Below, piece by piece: positions 15,189 to 23,795 of a stretch of DNA of 34,703 bases (the stretch's first letter is position 1; the number at the start of each line of letters is the position of its first letter). Source of the DNA: an uncultured Eubacteriales bacterium (GTDB taxonomy: Bacteria; Bacillota; Clostridia; Oscillospirales; Oscillospiraceae); contig URXY01000015.1 of NCBI GenBank assembly GCA_900552015.1, forward strand, positions 1-34,703. Reading direction: 5' to 3'. The notes under the pieces are model-generated. The model saw nothing but the letters and a program-made list of their open reading frames with translations, was not told the DNA's origin and did not search any database. The translations under genes were made by a program, and so were the position numbers.

Positions 15189-16346
15189 TTAGCCGATATA
15201 ACCGGCGCCCTTGAGCAGCTCGACGGCCTTCTCGTGGTTCGCCTCGCTCATCATGACGAGCGGGCCGGTGCAGCCCATGCCGGTCTCAGCATAGATGCCG
15301 GCCTTCCACAGCACCTTGGCAGCGTCCTCAAGGTCCATGACCTCGATACCGGGGATGCTGGCGGTGCAGGGCTCGGCAGGCGGGCACTTGACCTCTTCCT
15401 CTGCCGCGGCGGAAGCGCCCTTGGCAGCGGCCTTGCGCGCCTCAAGGATACGGCTCAGGCCGGCCTTTTCAGCGGCCTCGAATTCCTTCTTGGCGACCTC
15501 GAACACCTTGCCGCGTACGAGCTGGGCCGCATACTCGATCGCGTTGGCGATCAGCGGCGCGCCGCTGGCGCGGGAGATGATGAGGATGAGCTTGTTGTAG
15601 TCCTTGCCGATGCCGGGGCCGTAGCCGAAGCCCGTGGACTCGAAGCTGCCGCCGGTGGTGTAGGCGGACATCATCTTGATCATGACGTTGCCGGTCAGGC
15701 TGTCCATGACCATGATGTCGGGCGTGCCCTGCAGCACGTCATTGCCGCGCATCACAGCGCCGCCGTCCGCACGCGCGGAGGTGGCCCACTTAAAGTCATA
15801 GCCGCCTTCACGCAACTGGTTGAGCGCCATCTCAGTCTGGCGCGCGCCGTCCACGTTCAGGATACCGACCGTGGGGTCCTTCACGCCGCAGGCCTTGGCG
15901 GTGATGATACCGTAAATGGTGTTCTTGATCATGCCCTCGATGCGGTCGCCGCTCGAGGTACCGGTGGTGTTCGCAACGAACATCTCCTTGCCCTTTGCGG
16001 GAGTCACAACGCGGCCAACCGTGGAAACGCCGATGGGGAACGGGAAGTGCATGGTCACAGCACCGTCGACCTCGCCGTTTTCCACCATCTGCTCCATCTT
16101 CTTGTGGCCTTCCTCATCGTCGGCAACATGGATGGTCGTGATGCCTTCCGCCTCCAGTGAGCCGATGTAGTACACGTCCACACCGCGCTTGCTGGCCATG
16201 ATGGCCGCCTGCATGGCGTTCTCTTCACCATGCTCGCTGCCCATACCGGTCAGCGCGATCTTGGGGCGCGGACCGTAAGAGCCGCTCTCAAGACCTTCGG
16301 CCATTTCCAGGAAGGTCCTTGCAATGGTCTTCTGCAAATCACTCAT
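15189..16346 (-). CDS. grdD: Glycine reductase complex protein C, alpha subunit GrdD
   Basis: 385 residues. With GrdC it forms protein C, which takes the carboxymethyl group from selenoprotein A and releases acetyl phosphate through an acetyl-thioester. The Cys in GMGCTGP is residue 359, the position reported as the acetyl carrier in Eubacterium acidaminophilum GrdD. The protein resembles phosphate acyltransferase (PlsX-like) folds. The ATG at 16346 begins MSDLQKTIARTF after a GGAGGAAT site, 13 bp after grdC ends. An alanine-rich linker lies at about residues 305-318. Confidence 0.93.
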   Translation of the reverse strand: MSDLQKTIARTFLEMAEGLESGSYGPRPKIALTGMGSEHGEENAMQAAIMASKRGVDVYYIGSLEAEGITTIHVADDEEGHKKMEQMVENGEVDGAVTMHFPFPIGVSTVGRVVTPAKGKEMFVANTTGTSSGDRIEGMIKNTIYGIITAKACGVKDPTVGILNVDGARQTEMALNQLREGGYDFKWATSARADGGAVMRGNDVLQGTPDIMVMDSLTGNVMIKMMSAYTTGGSFESTGFGYGPGIGKDYNKLILIISRASGAPLIANAIEYAAQLVRGKVFEVAKKEFEAAEKAGLSRILEARKAAAKGASAAAEEEVKCPPAEPCTASIPGIEVMDLEDAAKVLWKAGIYAETGMGCTGPLVMMSEANHEKAVELLKGAGYIG

Positions 16347-16359
16347 GACGATTCCTCCA

Positions 16360-17898
16360 TTACTCCGCCTGCGCAAGCAGCGTCGCAGCGAAATCACGCA
16401 TCGTCTTGGCGATCATATCCTTGACCTCAGCCTCGCTGACGCCCGACTTCTCCTCACCGCTGTTGGCCTGGATGACAAAGGAAACACCATCGAACAGGTT
16501 GGTCATACGGCCCAGGAACAGAGAGCCCTTGCCGATGATCATCACGCGCTTGCACTTGCCAGAGAGGATATCCTCGCGGGCAAAGCCGATGTAAGGCACA
16601 CCGGAGGGGATGTGGCCCTGCGTGGGCGCCCAACCGGTCAGGCCGTGCTCCTCGGGGAACTTGGCGAGGTCGGCGCGCTGCAGCTCGCCGCGCTTGACAG
16701 CGAGGGCCGCGATCATCTTGTAGTTGGCCAGAGGCACATCGCCCGCACCGGCCGGCTTGGTGATGTCGGGATTCTGCATCTCGGGGGAATACTTGTCGAT
16801 ATCGGTGATCTTCATGCCGAACTTGTCGAGAGGATCGGTGACAAGGCTGGAAATAACAGCCTGCGGCGCGGAGCCCGTGCCGACGGTGTGGCGGCCGATC
16901 ATCTCGAGGTTGACCTCAGGGCTCACGCCGTCATCCTGCGTCAGAACGACCGCGAAGCCGCCGACCATGTCCTCCATGATGGGCAGACCTTTCTTGACGT
17001 GGTCCTTGCCGTTCATGCCGAGCTTGGCGGTGCAGCCGCCGGCGGTGACGACGACGGTCTTATAAGCGCCGGAGGCGACGAGGGATGCAGCATCGATCAT
17101 CGCGTGGGACGGGCCGGCGCAGAAGCCGCGCACGTCAGAACCGGTCGCGTGACTCAGGCCCGCGATCTCAGCCGCAGCCTTGGCAAAGTTGCCGCCGCCG
17201 CGCTGGTTCATATCGCCGCAGGCCTCTTCGCAGCAGTCCACGACATACTCAACATCTTCCTTGGCAACGCCGCTCTGCTTGAGCGCTGCGAGCAGCGCCA
17301 GCACGGAGGACGCCTTGGAAACGATATTCTCGTGCATGACGTGAGCGGAAAGGTTCACGTCGATATCATGCGCACGGTTGACGCAGCCGACCAACTCGCC
17401 GTTGTCGTACAGGCCCTCGGAATGCTCCTCGGCAACGAGGCGCTCGATCTCAGCCTTCTCGGTCTGCGCTTCGGGAATGCGGGCCATGATGGTCTCATCA
17501 ATGAGGGGGTTGGCCTCGAGCTCGCCGCGATGAGCGGCGACAAAGTTCGCGTCCAGCTTGACGAGGTCGAACACGTCGCACGCCTGCATCAGCAGCAGGA
17601 ACTCCTCCTGCGGCATCATCTGGCCGAACTTACCGTAACGGTCGTTGACATCGCAGGTCTTGTCGCACCAAGGCTGGGGAACGGCGGCCAGATCATCGGG
17701 GGTCTTGTTGCCGATGTAGACCTGGTTGGGCCAATAAGAGAGAACCTGATCGAACGAGCGGATGTGGCTCGGCAGCTCCTTGAGATACTCGCTGTCGGGG
17801 TTGACGATGCGCTCGGTCGTCTGGGTGGTACCATTGTGAAGCACCATATCGGGTGTGTGCGCCAGAATGTAACCGGCGCCCTTGATCACTGCTTTCAT
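16360..17898 (-). CDS. grdC: Glycine reductase complex protein C, beta subunit GrdC
   Basis: 512 residues, starting MKAVIKGAGYILAHTPDMVL. Homologous to ketoacyl-ACP-synthase/FabH-like folds; it has the conserved stretches VDCCEEACGDMNQRGGGN, GFCAGPSHAMIDAA and VVTAGGCTAKLGMNG. With GrdD it makes acetyl phosphate from the carboxymethyl-selenoprotein. The ATG at 17898 follows AAAGGGAAGG; upstream in-frame sequence back to 18096 is arginine-rich and includes the hairpin before the gene, so it is not coding. The gene is separated from grdA by 219 bp with a strong hairpin. Confidence 0.94.
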   Translation of the reverse strand: MKAVIKGAGYILAHTPDMVLHNGTTQTTERIVNPDSEYLKELPSHIRSFDQVLSYWPNQVYIGNKTPDDLAAVPQPWCDKTCDVNDRYGKFGQMMPQEEFLLLMQACDVFDLVKLDANFVAAHRGELEANPLIDETIMARIPEAQTEKAEIERLVAEEHSEGLYDNGELVGCVNRAHDIDVNLSAHVMHENIVSKASSVLALLAALKQSGVAKEDVEYVVDCCEEACGDMNQRGGGNFAKAAAEIAGLSHATGSDVRGFCAGPSHAMIDAASLVASGAYKTVVVTAGGCTAKLGMNGKDHVKKGLPIMEDMVGGFAVVLTQDDGVSPEVNLEMIGRHTVGTGSAPQAVISSLVTDPLDKFGMKITDIDKYSPEMQNPDITKPAGAGDVPLANYKMIAALAVKRGELQRADLAKFPEEHGLTGWAPTQGHIPSGVPYIGFAREDILSGKCKRVMIIGKGSLFLGRMTNLFDGVSFVIQANSGEEKSGVSEAEVKDMIAKTMRDFAATLLAQAE

Positions 17899-18060
17899 AG
17901 TGTAGTCCTTCCCTTTCTGATTTGTTTCAGTTTTTGGTCGAATCCTTCGGAATCGTCCTGCTTCTTCTGTTGATCGCCTTAAATCGCTGCAGCGAGGGTA
18001 TCGCTGCCTATCACACCGCGGCCTCCGGCTGCTGCAGCCATTGAAAGCGGCCAAACTGCG

Positions 18061-18088
18061 GAAGGCGGCGGCAGAAGCCGCCGCCTTC
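18061..18088 (-). other. Intercistronic hairpin between grdA and grdC
   Basis: GAAGGCGGCGGC (18061-18072) pairs perfectly with GCCGCCGCCTTC (18077-18088), loop AGAA. No T tract follows on the minus strand, so it looks like an RNA-stability or processing element protecting the 3' end of the grdA message rather than a terminator. Confidence 0.55.
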
Positions 18089-18117
18089 ATAGACACCTGT
18101 CTGATTGTGCAGTTTGC

Positions 18118-18597
18118 TTATTTGCCGAGATACTTGCAGTACTGATCGCGGATGGCGCTCATTTCGTTGATGATATCATCAACGTCCAGAACCATTTCCA
18201 TCATGCTGATCTGCTCGTCATAGACGGCAGGATCAAACTCAGCCTTGACCTCGGGCTCGCACACGTGATAAACCGTGAGTCCCAACGAGACTCCTGTCAA
18301 CGGACCGGCATAGGTCGGGTCACCGGCGGTGACCGTCTCAGCAGCGAGGCCGGAAGCTTCGCCCTCAGCAGCACCCAGAAGAACGACGACGTTCTCGGGG
18401 CCATACTGCTCAGCGAATTCCTTCACACGCTTCTGGTTTTCCAGATCCATTGCACCTGCGGCCGTTCAGACGAAGCATTCCGTCGAGGAAAACACGACTT
18501 CCGCACCAGCGGACTTTGCGCACTCTTCGATCGCCATACCGGGGATACCGTCACGGTCACCGATAATGACAACTTTCTTACCAGCTAAGATGCTCAT
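18118..18597 (-). CDS. grdA: Glycine reductase selenoprotein A, GrdA (selenocysteine-containing)
   Basis: 159 residues when the in-frame TGA at 18468-18466 is read as selenocysteine (residue 44). The N-terminus MSILAGKKVVIIGDRDGIPG and the active site ECFVU-TAAGAMDLENQ match known GrdA. The selenol carries the carboxymethyl group from protein B to protein C and is regenerated by thioredoxin. The ATG at 18597 follows AAAAGGAGG. Plain translation would report only a 110-residue C-terminal piece. Downstream of the UGA, RNA reading CCGC-AGGU-GC...GG can form a short hairpin with an AGGU loop, as expected for a bacterial SECIS. Confidence 0.95.
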
Positions 18598-18663
18598 TAC
18601 TCTTTCCTCCTTTTCCTCAGAATTTTATAGCAGCTTTCCTTGCGAAAAGCGGACTATCGCAGA

Positions 18664-18981
18664 TCAGATATACTTTTTGATCATCGCTTCCACGTTCTCG
18701 GGCGTAGCATCGTCCTTAACGCAGGAGTCGATCATTTCGCCATTCTCATAGATCGCGATGACGGGCAGGCCGAGGATCTTCTGAGAGATGGCAAGGCGGC
18801 GGGCCTTGGTGGTGTTCAGGGCGCAGAACTTGATCTTGTCGCCGTAAACGTCGGCAAAGCCATGGACATGGGGCATCAGGGCAGCGCAGGGAACGCAGCC
18901 GTCGCCGTAGAAGTCAACGAGGATCTTGCCGGGAGCCTGAAGCACTTCGGCTTCAAAGGTAGTCTTATCGAGTTCAAGCAT
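18664..18981 (-). CDS. trxA: Thioredoxin, glycine reductase-associated
   Basis: 105 residues with a thioredoxin fold but with active site GCVPC (Cys29/Cys32) instead of WCGPC. That variant is the one known from grd-operon thioredoxins. It passes electrons from TrxB to oxidised selenoprotein A. It lies 17 bp after trxB and 66 bp before grdA. The cis-proline region 'LGLPVIAIYENGE' is present and the length is normal. No secretion signal. Confidence 0.95.
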   Translation of the reverse strand: MLELDKTTFEAEVLQAPGKILVDFYGDGCVPCAALMPHVHGFADVYGDKIKFCALNTTKARRLAISQKILGLPVIAIYENGEMIDSCVKDDATPENVEAMIKKYI

Positions 18982-18998
18982 GATAATTTCTCCTTTTC

Positions 18999-19940
18999 TT
19001 ATTCAAGATTGGCAATATATTTTTCAGCCTGCATGGCGGCGATGGCACCGTCCGCAGCGGCAGTGACGACCTGACGCAGGCTCTTGACGCGGATATCGCC
19101 CGCGGCATAAACACCCTCGACGTTGGTGTGCATATTGTCATCGGTCTTGATGTAGCCCTTGTCCATGTCGATCACGCCCTCAAAGAGGTCGCTCTTGGGC
19201 AGCAGGCCGATGAAGCCGAACAGGCCGAACAGGCCGTCGTCCTCGTCTGCCTCAATGGTCGTCAGCTCACCGGTCTTGGTGTTCTTCACGATCATCTTGG
19301 AGAGGATGTCGTCCTCGCCGTCGACCTCGTCAACGACAGTGTTCCACATGAAGTGGAGCTTCTCGTTCTTGAAGGCCTTCTCCTGAATGGACTTGGCGGC
19401 ACGCAGCTCGTCGCGGCGGTGGATGATGGTCACCTTGCGGGCGAACTTCGTCAGATACATGGCCTCTTCCACGGCAGCATCGCCGCCGCCGACCACGTAA
19501 ACTTCCAGATCCTGGAAGAAGGAAGCGTCGCAGGTCGCGCAGAAGGAAATGCCCTTGCCGACGAACTTGCCCTCGTTCTTGCAGCCGATGGGGCGCGGGA
19601 ACGCGCCGGTGGCGATGATGACACACTTGGCCTCATACTCGCCCTTCACACCGATGAGCTTCTTCACAGGGCCGGTGAGCTCCACTTCCTTGATCATGTC
19701 GCTCACGCGCTCCACACCGAAGTGCTCGCACTGCTTTGTCATACGCGCGATCAGGCTCGGGCCGCTGTCGCCTTCGACCTGACCGGGATAGTTTTCAATT
19801 TCATTGGTGATGGCGATCTGGCCGCCATCCTGACCCTTCTCGATCACAAGGGTAGAGAGTCTGGCACGCCCGGAATAAAGACCGGCGGTAAGGCCTGCGG
19901 GGCCCGCGCCCAGAACGATAACGTCGTAAATCTTGCTCAT
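18999..19940 (-). CDS. trxB: Thioredoxin reductase
   Basis: 313 residues. FAD-binding GAGPAG at residues 11-16, redox-active CATC at 134-137, the NADPH-binding VVGGGDAA motif after it, and the C-terminal FAD motif GVYAAGDIR. It supplies electrons via TrxA to glycine reductase. A 9-bp unit, encoding LFG, is repeated near 19210-19230 and gives DGLFGLFGFIG. It follows grdB after an 82-bp gap with a strong hairpin, and its stop lies 17 bp before trxA. Confidence 0.96.
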   Translation of the reverse strand: MSKIYDVIVLGAGPAGLTAGLYSGRARLSTLVIEKGQDGGQIAITNEIENYPGQVEGDSGPSLIARMTKQCEHFGVERVSDMIKEVELTGPVKKLIGVKGEYEAKCVIIATGAFPRPIGCKNEGKFVGKGISFCATCDASFFQDLEVYVVGGGDAAVEEAMYLTKFARKVTIIHRRDELRAAKSIQEKAFKNEKLHFMWNTVVDEVDGEDDILSKMIVKNTKTGELTTIEADEDDGLFGLFGFIGLLPKSDLFEGVIDMDKGYIKTDDNMHTNVEGVYAAGDIRVKSLRQVVTAAADGAIAAMQAEKYIANLE

Positions 19941-19972
19941 TGTTCTATGTCCCCCTTAGAGGTCTCGATATC

Positions 19973-20004
19973 ATCCCGTGCGGCGCGGCTGCGCCGCACG
20001 GGAT
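19973..20004 (-). other. Intercistronic hairpin between grdB and trxB
   Basis: ATCCCGTGCGGCGC and its exact inverse (19973-19986, 19991-20004) form a 14-bp stem with a 4-nt loop. No T tract follows, so it is more likely a message-stability or processing signal than a terminator. Confidence 0.55.
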
Positions 20005-20022
20005 CGCTGGAAATGCGGGGAT

Positions 20023-21327
20023 TTAGTCCTCAAAAACAGTCTGGTCCTCGACCTCAGTGGTCAGGGCCTTGAGGGCCTTCTCGACCAGCTTGCGGCGGAG
20101 TGCCTTCTCCTCGTCATGCGGGAGGGAGGGATCGCCCAGCGGGTGAGGAATGGCGATGGTGGGAACGATCCTGTTCGCACCAACCGTCAGGGAAATCGGG
20201 GTGACCGTGCACATATGCACCACGGGGATGCCAGCGCGCTCGATCTCTTTGACCATCGTTGCACCGCAACGCGTGCAGGTACCTCATGTGCTGGTCATGA
20301 TGACGGCATGAACACCGGCCTTGAGCAGCTTCTGTGCATACTCGGCAGCAAACTTCTTGGCGTTGGCGACGGAAGTACCGTTGCCGACAGTGGTGTAGAA
20401 CATCTCGTGCAGCTTGCCGATCTTGCCCTCACGCTCCAGGTCGCGCAGCACATCCACAGGAAGGACGCGGTTGGGGTCAGCGTTGGCGTAGACCGGGTCG
20501 TAGCCGCCGTGAGCGGTCTCGTAGGTCGCTTCCGTCAGCTCGTTCACACCGGCAAGACTGTACTCACCGTAGTGGGAGGCGGAAGAGGACTCGATGTGGT
20601 CGGGGTTGCCCTTGGGGACGATACCGCCGGAGGTGCACAGGGCGATGGTCGCCTTGCTCAGGTCCTTGATGGCGGGATTGGGAGCAACACGGTCGAAAGA
20701 CGGCATGGGATACTCGGTGGTGAAGGGCTTGTCAGCCAGTTTGTTCAGCAGCATCTTGACAGCGCGCTTGGAGCCGCGGTCCTTGTCGAAGAAGTTGACG
20801 CGGATGCCCTGGTTCATGTAGCCATCCTCAACGGAGGCACCGAGCTTTTCGCCCTTCATGACCTTCATCGCGAGCTTCGCCATCACGGGAGCGGCCTTGC
20901 GCATACCGGCGGCGGAGTTGGCAGTGGAAACGATCAGGATGCTATTCTTCAGGTCAGCGCCGGGGTTCTCCTCGTACATACCGGTGAGGACCTTGACACC
21001 CAGCTCGTCCTGAACGGCCTTGCAGATGGTGGCACAGGCGTAGCCGTAACGGCCGGCGTTGAACGCAGGACCGGCAAGGAACAGGTCGGGCTTTTCCGCC
21101 TTGACCCACTCGAGGATCTGCGCCTTGGCTTCCTTCTCGTGCTCAGCAAAGTAAGAGTCGCCGCAGACGATCGTCTTGGTGATCTCAGCCTCGCCCTTCC
21201 AGGCCTGCTGGAACGCGAGACCCGGGCCAACGATACCGTCACGCAGCTCGGGAGCGACATGAGCCATCTCTTCACCGCCAATGTTGGCAAAGAACTGGTT
21301 GATATAATGAACAACTTTGAAACTCAT
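20023..21327 (-). CDS. grdB: Glycine reductase protein B selenoprotein GrdB (selenocysteine-containing)
   Basis: 434 residues when the TGA at 20286-20284 is read as selenocysteine (residue 348). The motif is TST-U-GTCTRCGATM, the U-x-x-C-x-x-C centre of GrdB. The upstream frame begins MSFKVVHYINQFFANIGGEE, which is the normal GrdB start, and after the UGA the frame goes on to a TAA at 20023. With the GrdE product it forms protein B, which binds glycine as a Schiff base and transfers the carboxymethyl group to GrdA. Naive calling yields two pieces, 347 and 77 residues. It lies 24 bp after grdE. Confidence 0.96.
20257..20286 (-). promoter_or_regulatory. SECIS element of grdB
   Basis: From the UGA on the minus strand, CGTTGC (20271-20266) pairs with GCAACG (20262-20257) around a GGT loop. 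It begins 12 nt after the stop codon. A 6-bp stem with a GGU loop at this distance is the arrangement known for bacterial SECIS elements bound by SelB. Confidence 0.75.
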
Positions 21328-21351
21328 CTTGTTTTTTCCTCCTTTCCTTGC

Positions 21352-22650
21352 TTATCGAGCGCTCAGGCAGTTGAAGCCCATCTCGTTCGTAGCGCCGGTG
21401 ATGACCTGCAGCTCCGCTTCGATGGAACCGTCCTCGCGCAGAGAACCGGCATGACCGCCGGCGATCTTGTCGACGTAGTCGAGCGTACCGATGACCTTGT
21501 CCATCGCGGGGAGGACGATCACCTGGTTGGCGTTACCGCCGGTGACGACGGCATCGGCCAGAGGATCGGCGTCCGCCAGGGACTGGGACTTACCATCCTG
21601 GCCGGCATACTCGTCGGTGATGATGGTGGTCTTGACACCGACCTGCTCGATCTTCTTTGTGTTCATGATCAGGTCGGTATCGGGGTTGCCGAAACCTTCC
21701 TGGGAAACGATCGCACCGTCGAGGTCCAGCAGGCGGCAGAGCTTCGCGGTCCAGTCGGAGGAGCGCTGCTTGTCGGCGAGGTAGACGTTCTCGTTGGTGA
21801 TGATGTTGCAGACATAGTTGAGTGTCTTGCCGTGCTGCTCGAAGAGGTCCGCGACCACGGGGTTGTTCTGGTGATGATAGGTCGTGTTCTTGTCGCAGGC
21901 GGAAACGCAGTTACCGCTGATGATCGCACCGTCCATGGTCTCGGTGGGGTTGAGGATGGTGGTCAGGGAACGCTTGGCATCCACACCGTAAACATAGGTG
22001 TCGTGCAGCAGGCCCTGGGACTGCAGCATGTGGACGTAAGCCACGCGCGGCAGCTCGGGGAACTTCTCGATGCCTTCCTTGATGCCGTAGGTCTCGAACT
22101 CCTTGACCTCGTCGGGGGTCACATTGCGGCCCAGCTCGCCGATGAAGGTCGCAGCGCGGAGACCCGCGATACGGACGGCGTGCTCATACTCGTGCTTGTG
22201 CTCCTGGTAGTTCTCAACAGGCTCGGCAACAACGACGAAGTTGTTCAGCTTGGAGAACGGCGTGTAGTCAGCGCCCGGGCCGGACATATCGATGATGCCC
22301 TCCTGGAAACCGACGATCTTACCGGCGGTGACAACAGCCATGCCGCGCAGGACATGGGTCTTGCCGCTGCCGACAGTGTCGACCTTGGAGATGACGCCGG
22401 GGAATTCGCCGCCGGGGCCCTCGACCTTCACACGCGGTTCGATGACGTCCTTGACCGGGGTGATGCGAACGCTCTCACCGGGCTTGGCAACGTCGAAGCT
22501 GAAATCTTTGACCCATGCCTTGACGTCATCGTCTTCGTACATGAAAGTCTTGACGGCTTCGGGGTCAACGTACAGAGTACCGTTTTCTACCTTGCACTCC
22601 TTTGAAATCTGGATATTGCTGATCTGGATAAAACCAAGTTCCAATTTCAA
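21352..22650 (-). CDS. grdE: Glycine reductase protein B subunit proprotein GrdE
   Basis: 432 residues from a TTG at 22650 (LKLELGFIQISNIQ). I chose it because AAGGAGGTG lies 8-9 bases upstream and overlaps no other gene; longer starts reach into grdX. The motif SGNCVSACDKN puts Cys248 at the position where the proprotein is reported to self-cleave, creating a pyruvoyl-type cofactor on the C-terminal chain and two subunits of protein B. The pyruvoyl carbonyl holds the glycine amine. It follows grdX by 19 bp and precedes grdB. Confidence 0.93.
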   Translation of the reverse strand: MKLELGFIQISNIQISKECKVENGTLYVDPEAVKTFMYEDDDVKAWVKDFSFDVAKPGESVRITPVKDVIEPRVKVEGPGGEFPGVISKVDTVGSGKTHVLRGMAVVTAGKIVGFQEGIIDMSGPGADYTPFSKLNNFVVVAEPVENYQEHKHEYEHAVRIAGLRAATFIGELGRNVTPDEVKEFETYGIKEGIEKFPELPRVAYVHMLQSQGLLHDTYVYGVDAKRSLTTILNPTETMDGAIISGNCVSACDKNTTYHHQNNPVVADLFEQHGKTLNYVCNIITNENVYLADKQRSSDWTAKLCRLLDLDGAIVSQEGFGNPDTDLIMNTKKIEQVGVKTTIITDEYAGQDGKSQSLADADPLADAVVTGGNANQVIVLPAMDKVIGTLDYVDKIAGGHAGSLREDGSIEAELQVITGATNEMGFNCLSAR

Positions 22651-22669
22651 AGTAAAGCACCTCCTTCTC

Positions 22670-23098
22670 TCAATGATTTTTATTACTAAGACCTGCCGCA
22701 GCGTCATAGCCGATCGCGCCGCAGAGCAAGGTATAGTCGATTAGTTGGAAATCGCGCAGCGCCTGTTCGTTGTCCGACCAGTCGATCTTGCAGAACTTGT
22801 CGTAGACGGCGATGGCGTTGCCGATCATGATCTCGTGTTCGCTCTCCATGCCGTGGGACTCGAGCGAAACAATCAGGGATTTGTACGGCGTTTCGTTGGG
22901 CTTGACGCTCCCAGCCAGCGGATGCGTATACAGGATGTGTCCCTTGTGGATGAGGTCACGCGCCTTGACGAGGATCGCGCGGTGGTCGAGCTCGGGATGA
23001 TATTCGATGGTGTAATCCCCGCGCCCGTTCAGACAGTCGACCACGAGCGGGTTGTTCGTCAAGATCAGAAAATCGTGCGGATTGCCGATCATTCCCAT
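22670..23098 (-). CDS. grdX: GrdX protein
   Basis: 142 residues from ATG 23098; a GTG at 23107 is also in frame but leaves only two bases after the GGAAGGGAA site. The segment ILTNNPLVVDCLNG at the N-terminus and 'PLAGSVKPNETPYKSLIVS' are typical of GrdX, the first gene of glycine reductase operons. Its biochemical role is unknown. The gene is the first one after the glycine riboswitch. Confidence 0.9.
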   Translation of the reverse strand: MGMIGNPHDFLILTNNPLVVDCLNGRGDYTIEYHPELDHRAILVKARDLIHKGHILYTHPLAGSVKPNETPYKSLIVSLESHGMESEHEIMIGNAIAVYDKFCKIDWSDNEQALRDFQLIDYTLLCGAIGYDAAAGLSNKNH

Positions 23099-23126
23099 TG
23101 TGGTCACTTCCCTTCCGTTTCAGTCA

Positions 23127-23170
23127 CAAAAAAATAGAGCAAAACCGAGGCGCCGCCACCGGTCTGCTCT
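23127..23170 (-). terminator. Riboswitch-controlled terminator before grdX
   Basis: On the minus strand AGAGCA...ACCG pairs with CGGT...TGCTCT, followed by ATTTTTTT. The upstream arm overlaps the 3' side of P1 of the second glycine aptamer, so the two structures exclude each other. Confidence 0.8.
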
Positions 23171-23345
23171 GTTTCCTAACCTGAGAGATTCCCTGCTTTA
23201 AAAAAAGCAGGTTGCTCCGTCGGCGCTTTCGCTCTCCAGAGTGCCGTCCGCTTCCGGTCTGTTTGCCTGAGATATTCGGAGAAGTTGTAGGCTGTCCTTC
23301 CCCTTATTCCTTCGGCTCCGCCCCATGCGGATTTCCCGAAAAGCC
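23167..23345 (-). promoter_or_regulatory. Tandem glycine riboswitch (gcvT type)
   Basis: Two aptamer cores in tandem. The first carries GGAGCCGAAGGAATAAGG and ATATCTCAGGCAAACAGACCG. The second carries CTCTGGAGAGCGAAAGCGC then CGACGGAGCAACC, and later GAATCTCTCAGG. P1 of the second aptamer is CTCTG (23241-23237) with CAGAG (23171-23167). The latter arm is shared with the terminator. Glycine binding should stabilise P1, prevent termination and switch the operon on, which fits the substrate of the enzyme. The outer edge of the first aptamer is approximate, and its P2-P3a core departs somewhat from consensus. Confidence 0.88.
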
Positions 23346-23408
23346 TCATCCGGCTTATTATGCGAAATTTCGATAGCATTATTCAGCCATCGGCAAATTT
23401 CTGATGCT

Positions 23409-23437
23409 AATATATAACAGATGCCCCTATTTGTAAA
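23409..23437 (-). promoter_or_regulatory. Promoter of the grd operon
   Basis: -35 TTTACA (23437-23432), 17-bp spacer, -10 TATATT (23414-23409). Transcription would start about 55-60 bp before the first aptamer. Confidence 0.7.
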
Positions 23438-23569
23438 GAGCTTTACCTATTACAAACAGCGTTTCTATTTATTGAAAGCATTTATAAGCCACAGAGATAA
23501 AAATCGATGAATGAAAAACCCCCTATCTCCTGCCGGAAAACAGGCTTTTTATCCACTCTCGCCGCTCCT

Positions 23570-23606
23570 GCGAAAAAAGTGTCCCGCAGCACTCCTGCTG
23601 CGGGAC
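23570..23606 (-). terminator. Terminator of selC
   Basis: GTCCCGCAGC (23581-23590) pairs with GCTGCGGGAC (23597-23606). On the minus strand a TTTTTT tract follows directly. It begins 3 bp after the tRNA end. Confidence 0.85.
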
Positions 23607-23609
23607 GAT

Positions 23610-23706
23610 TGGCGGGAATATGTGGGAATCGAACCCACCTAAGAGGCTCCTCACCCCTATCACTGGTTTTGAAGACCAGGGGGCACACCAGCACCCATCT
23701 ACTCCC
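23610..23706 (-). tRNA. selC: tRNA-Sec (selenocysteine tRNA, anticodon TCA)
   Basis: 97 nt on the minus strand, longer than other tRNAs. Anticodon stem CTGGT/ACCAG with loop CTTCAAA, anticodon TCA. A long variable arm (GGGGTGAGGAGCCTC region) and T arm GTGGG-TTCGATT-CCCAC. GCCA is encoded at the 3' end. It reads the UGA codons in grdA and grdB. Confidence 0.95.
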
Positions 23707-23719
23707 AGGTGCGGGCGCC

Positions 23720-23748
23720 ATCATAACACACAATTCCGACGATTGCAA
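23720..23748 (-). promoter_or_regulatory. selC promoter
   Basis: -35 TTGCAA (23748-23743), 17-bp spacer, -10 TATGAT (23725-23720), 14 bp before the tRNA 5' end. This would let selC be made independently of selAB. Confidence 0.7.
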
Positions 23749-23795
23749 CCGAATTCGGTATTTTTTTCGCTGTTATCGAAATTTCCCCTGAAAAC

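Noticed and set aside
16324..17973. Long open frame on the plus strand opposite grdC, and a similar one at 19978-22605 opposite grdE/grdB
   Set aside because: They are His/Val/Arg-rich antisense shadows of well-identified genes, caused by GC-rich codon bias. They lack ribosome binding sites and known domains.
18118..18450. A separate 110-residue gene for the C-terminal part of GrdA
   Set aside because: The in-frame UGA at 18468 and the conserved ECFV-U-TAAG site show one selenoprotein starting at 18597.
20023..20256. A separate 77-residue gene after grdB
   Set aside because: It is the continuation of GrdB after the selenocysteine codon, in the same frame and with the CxxC residues of the active site.
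23176..23379. 67-residue ORF in the grdX leader
   Set aside because: The DNA is the tandem glycine riboswitch; no ribosome binding site or protein similarity.
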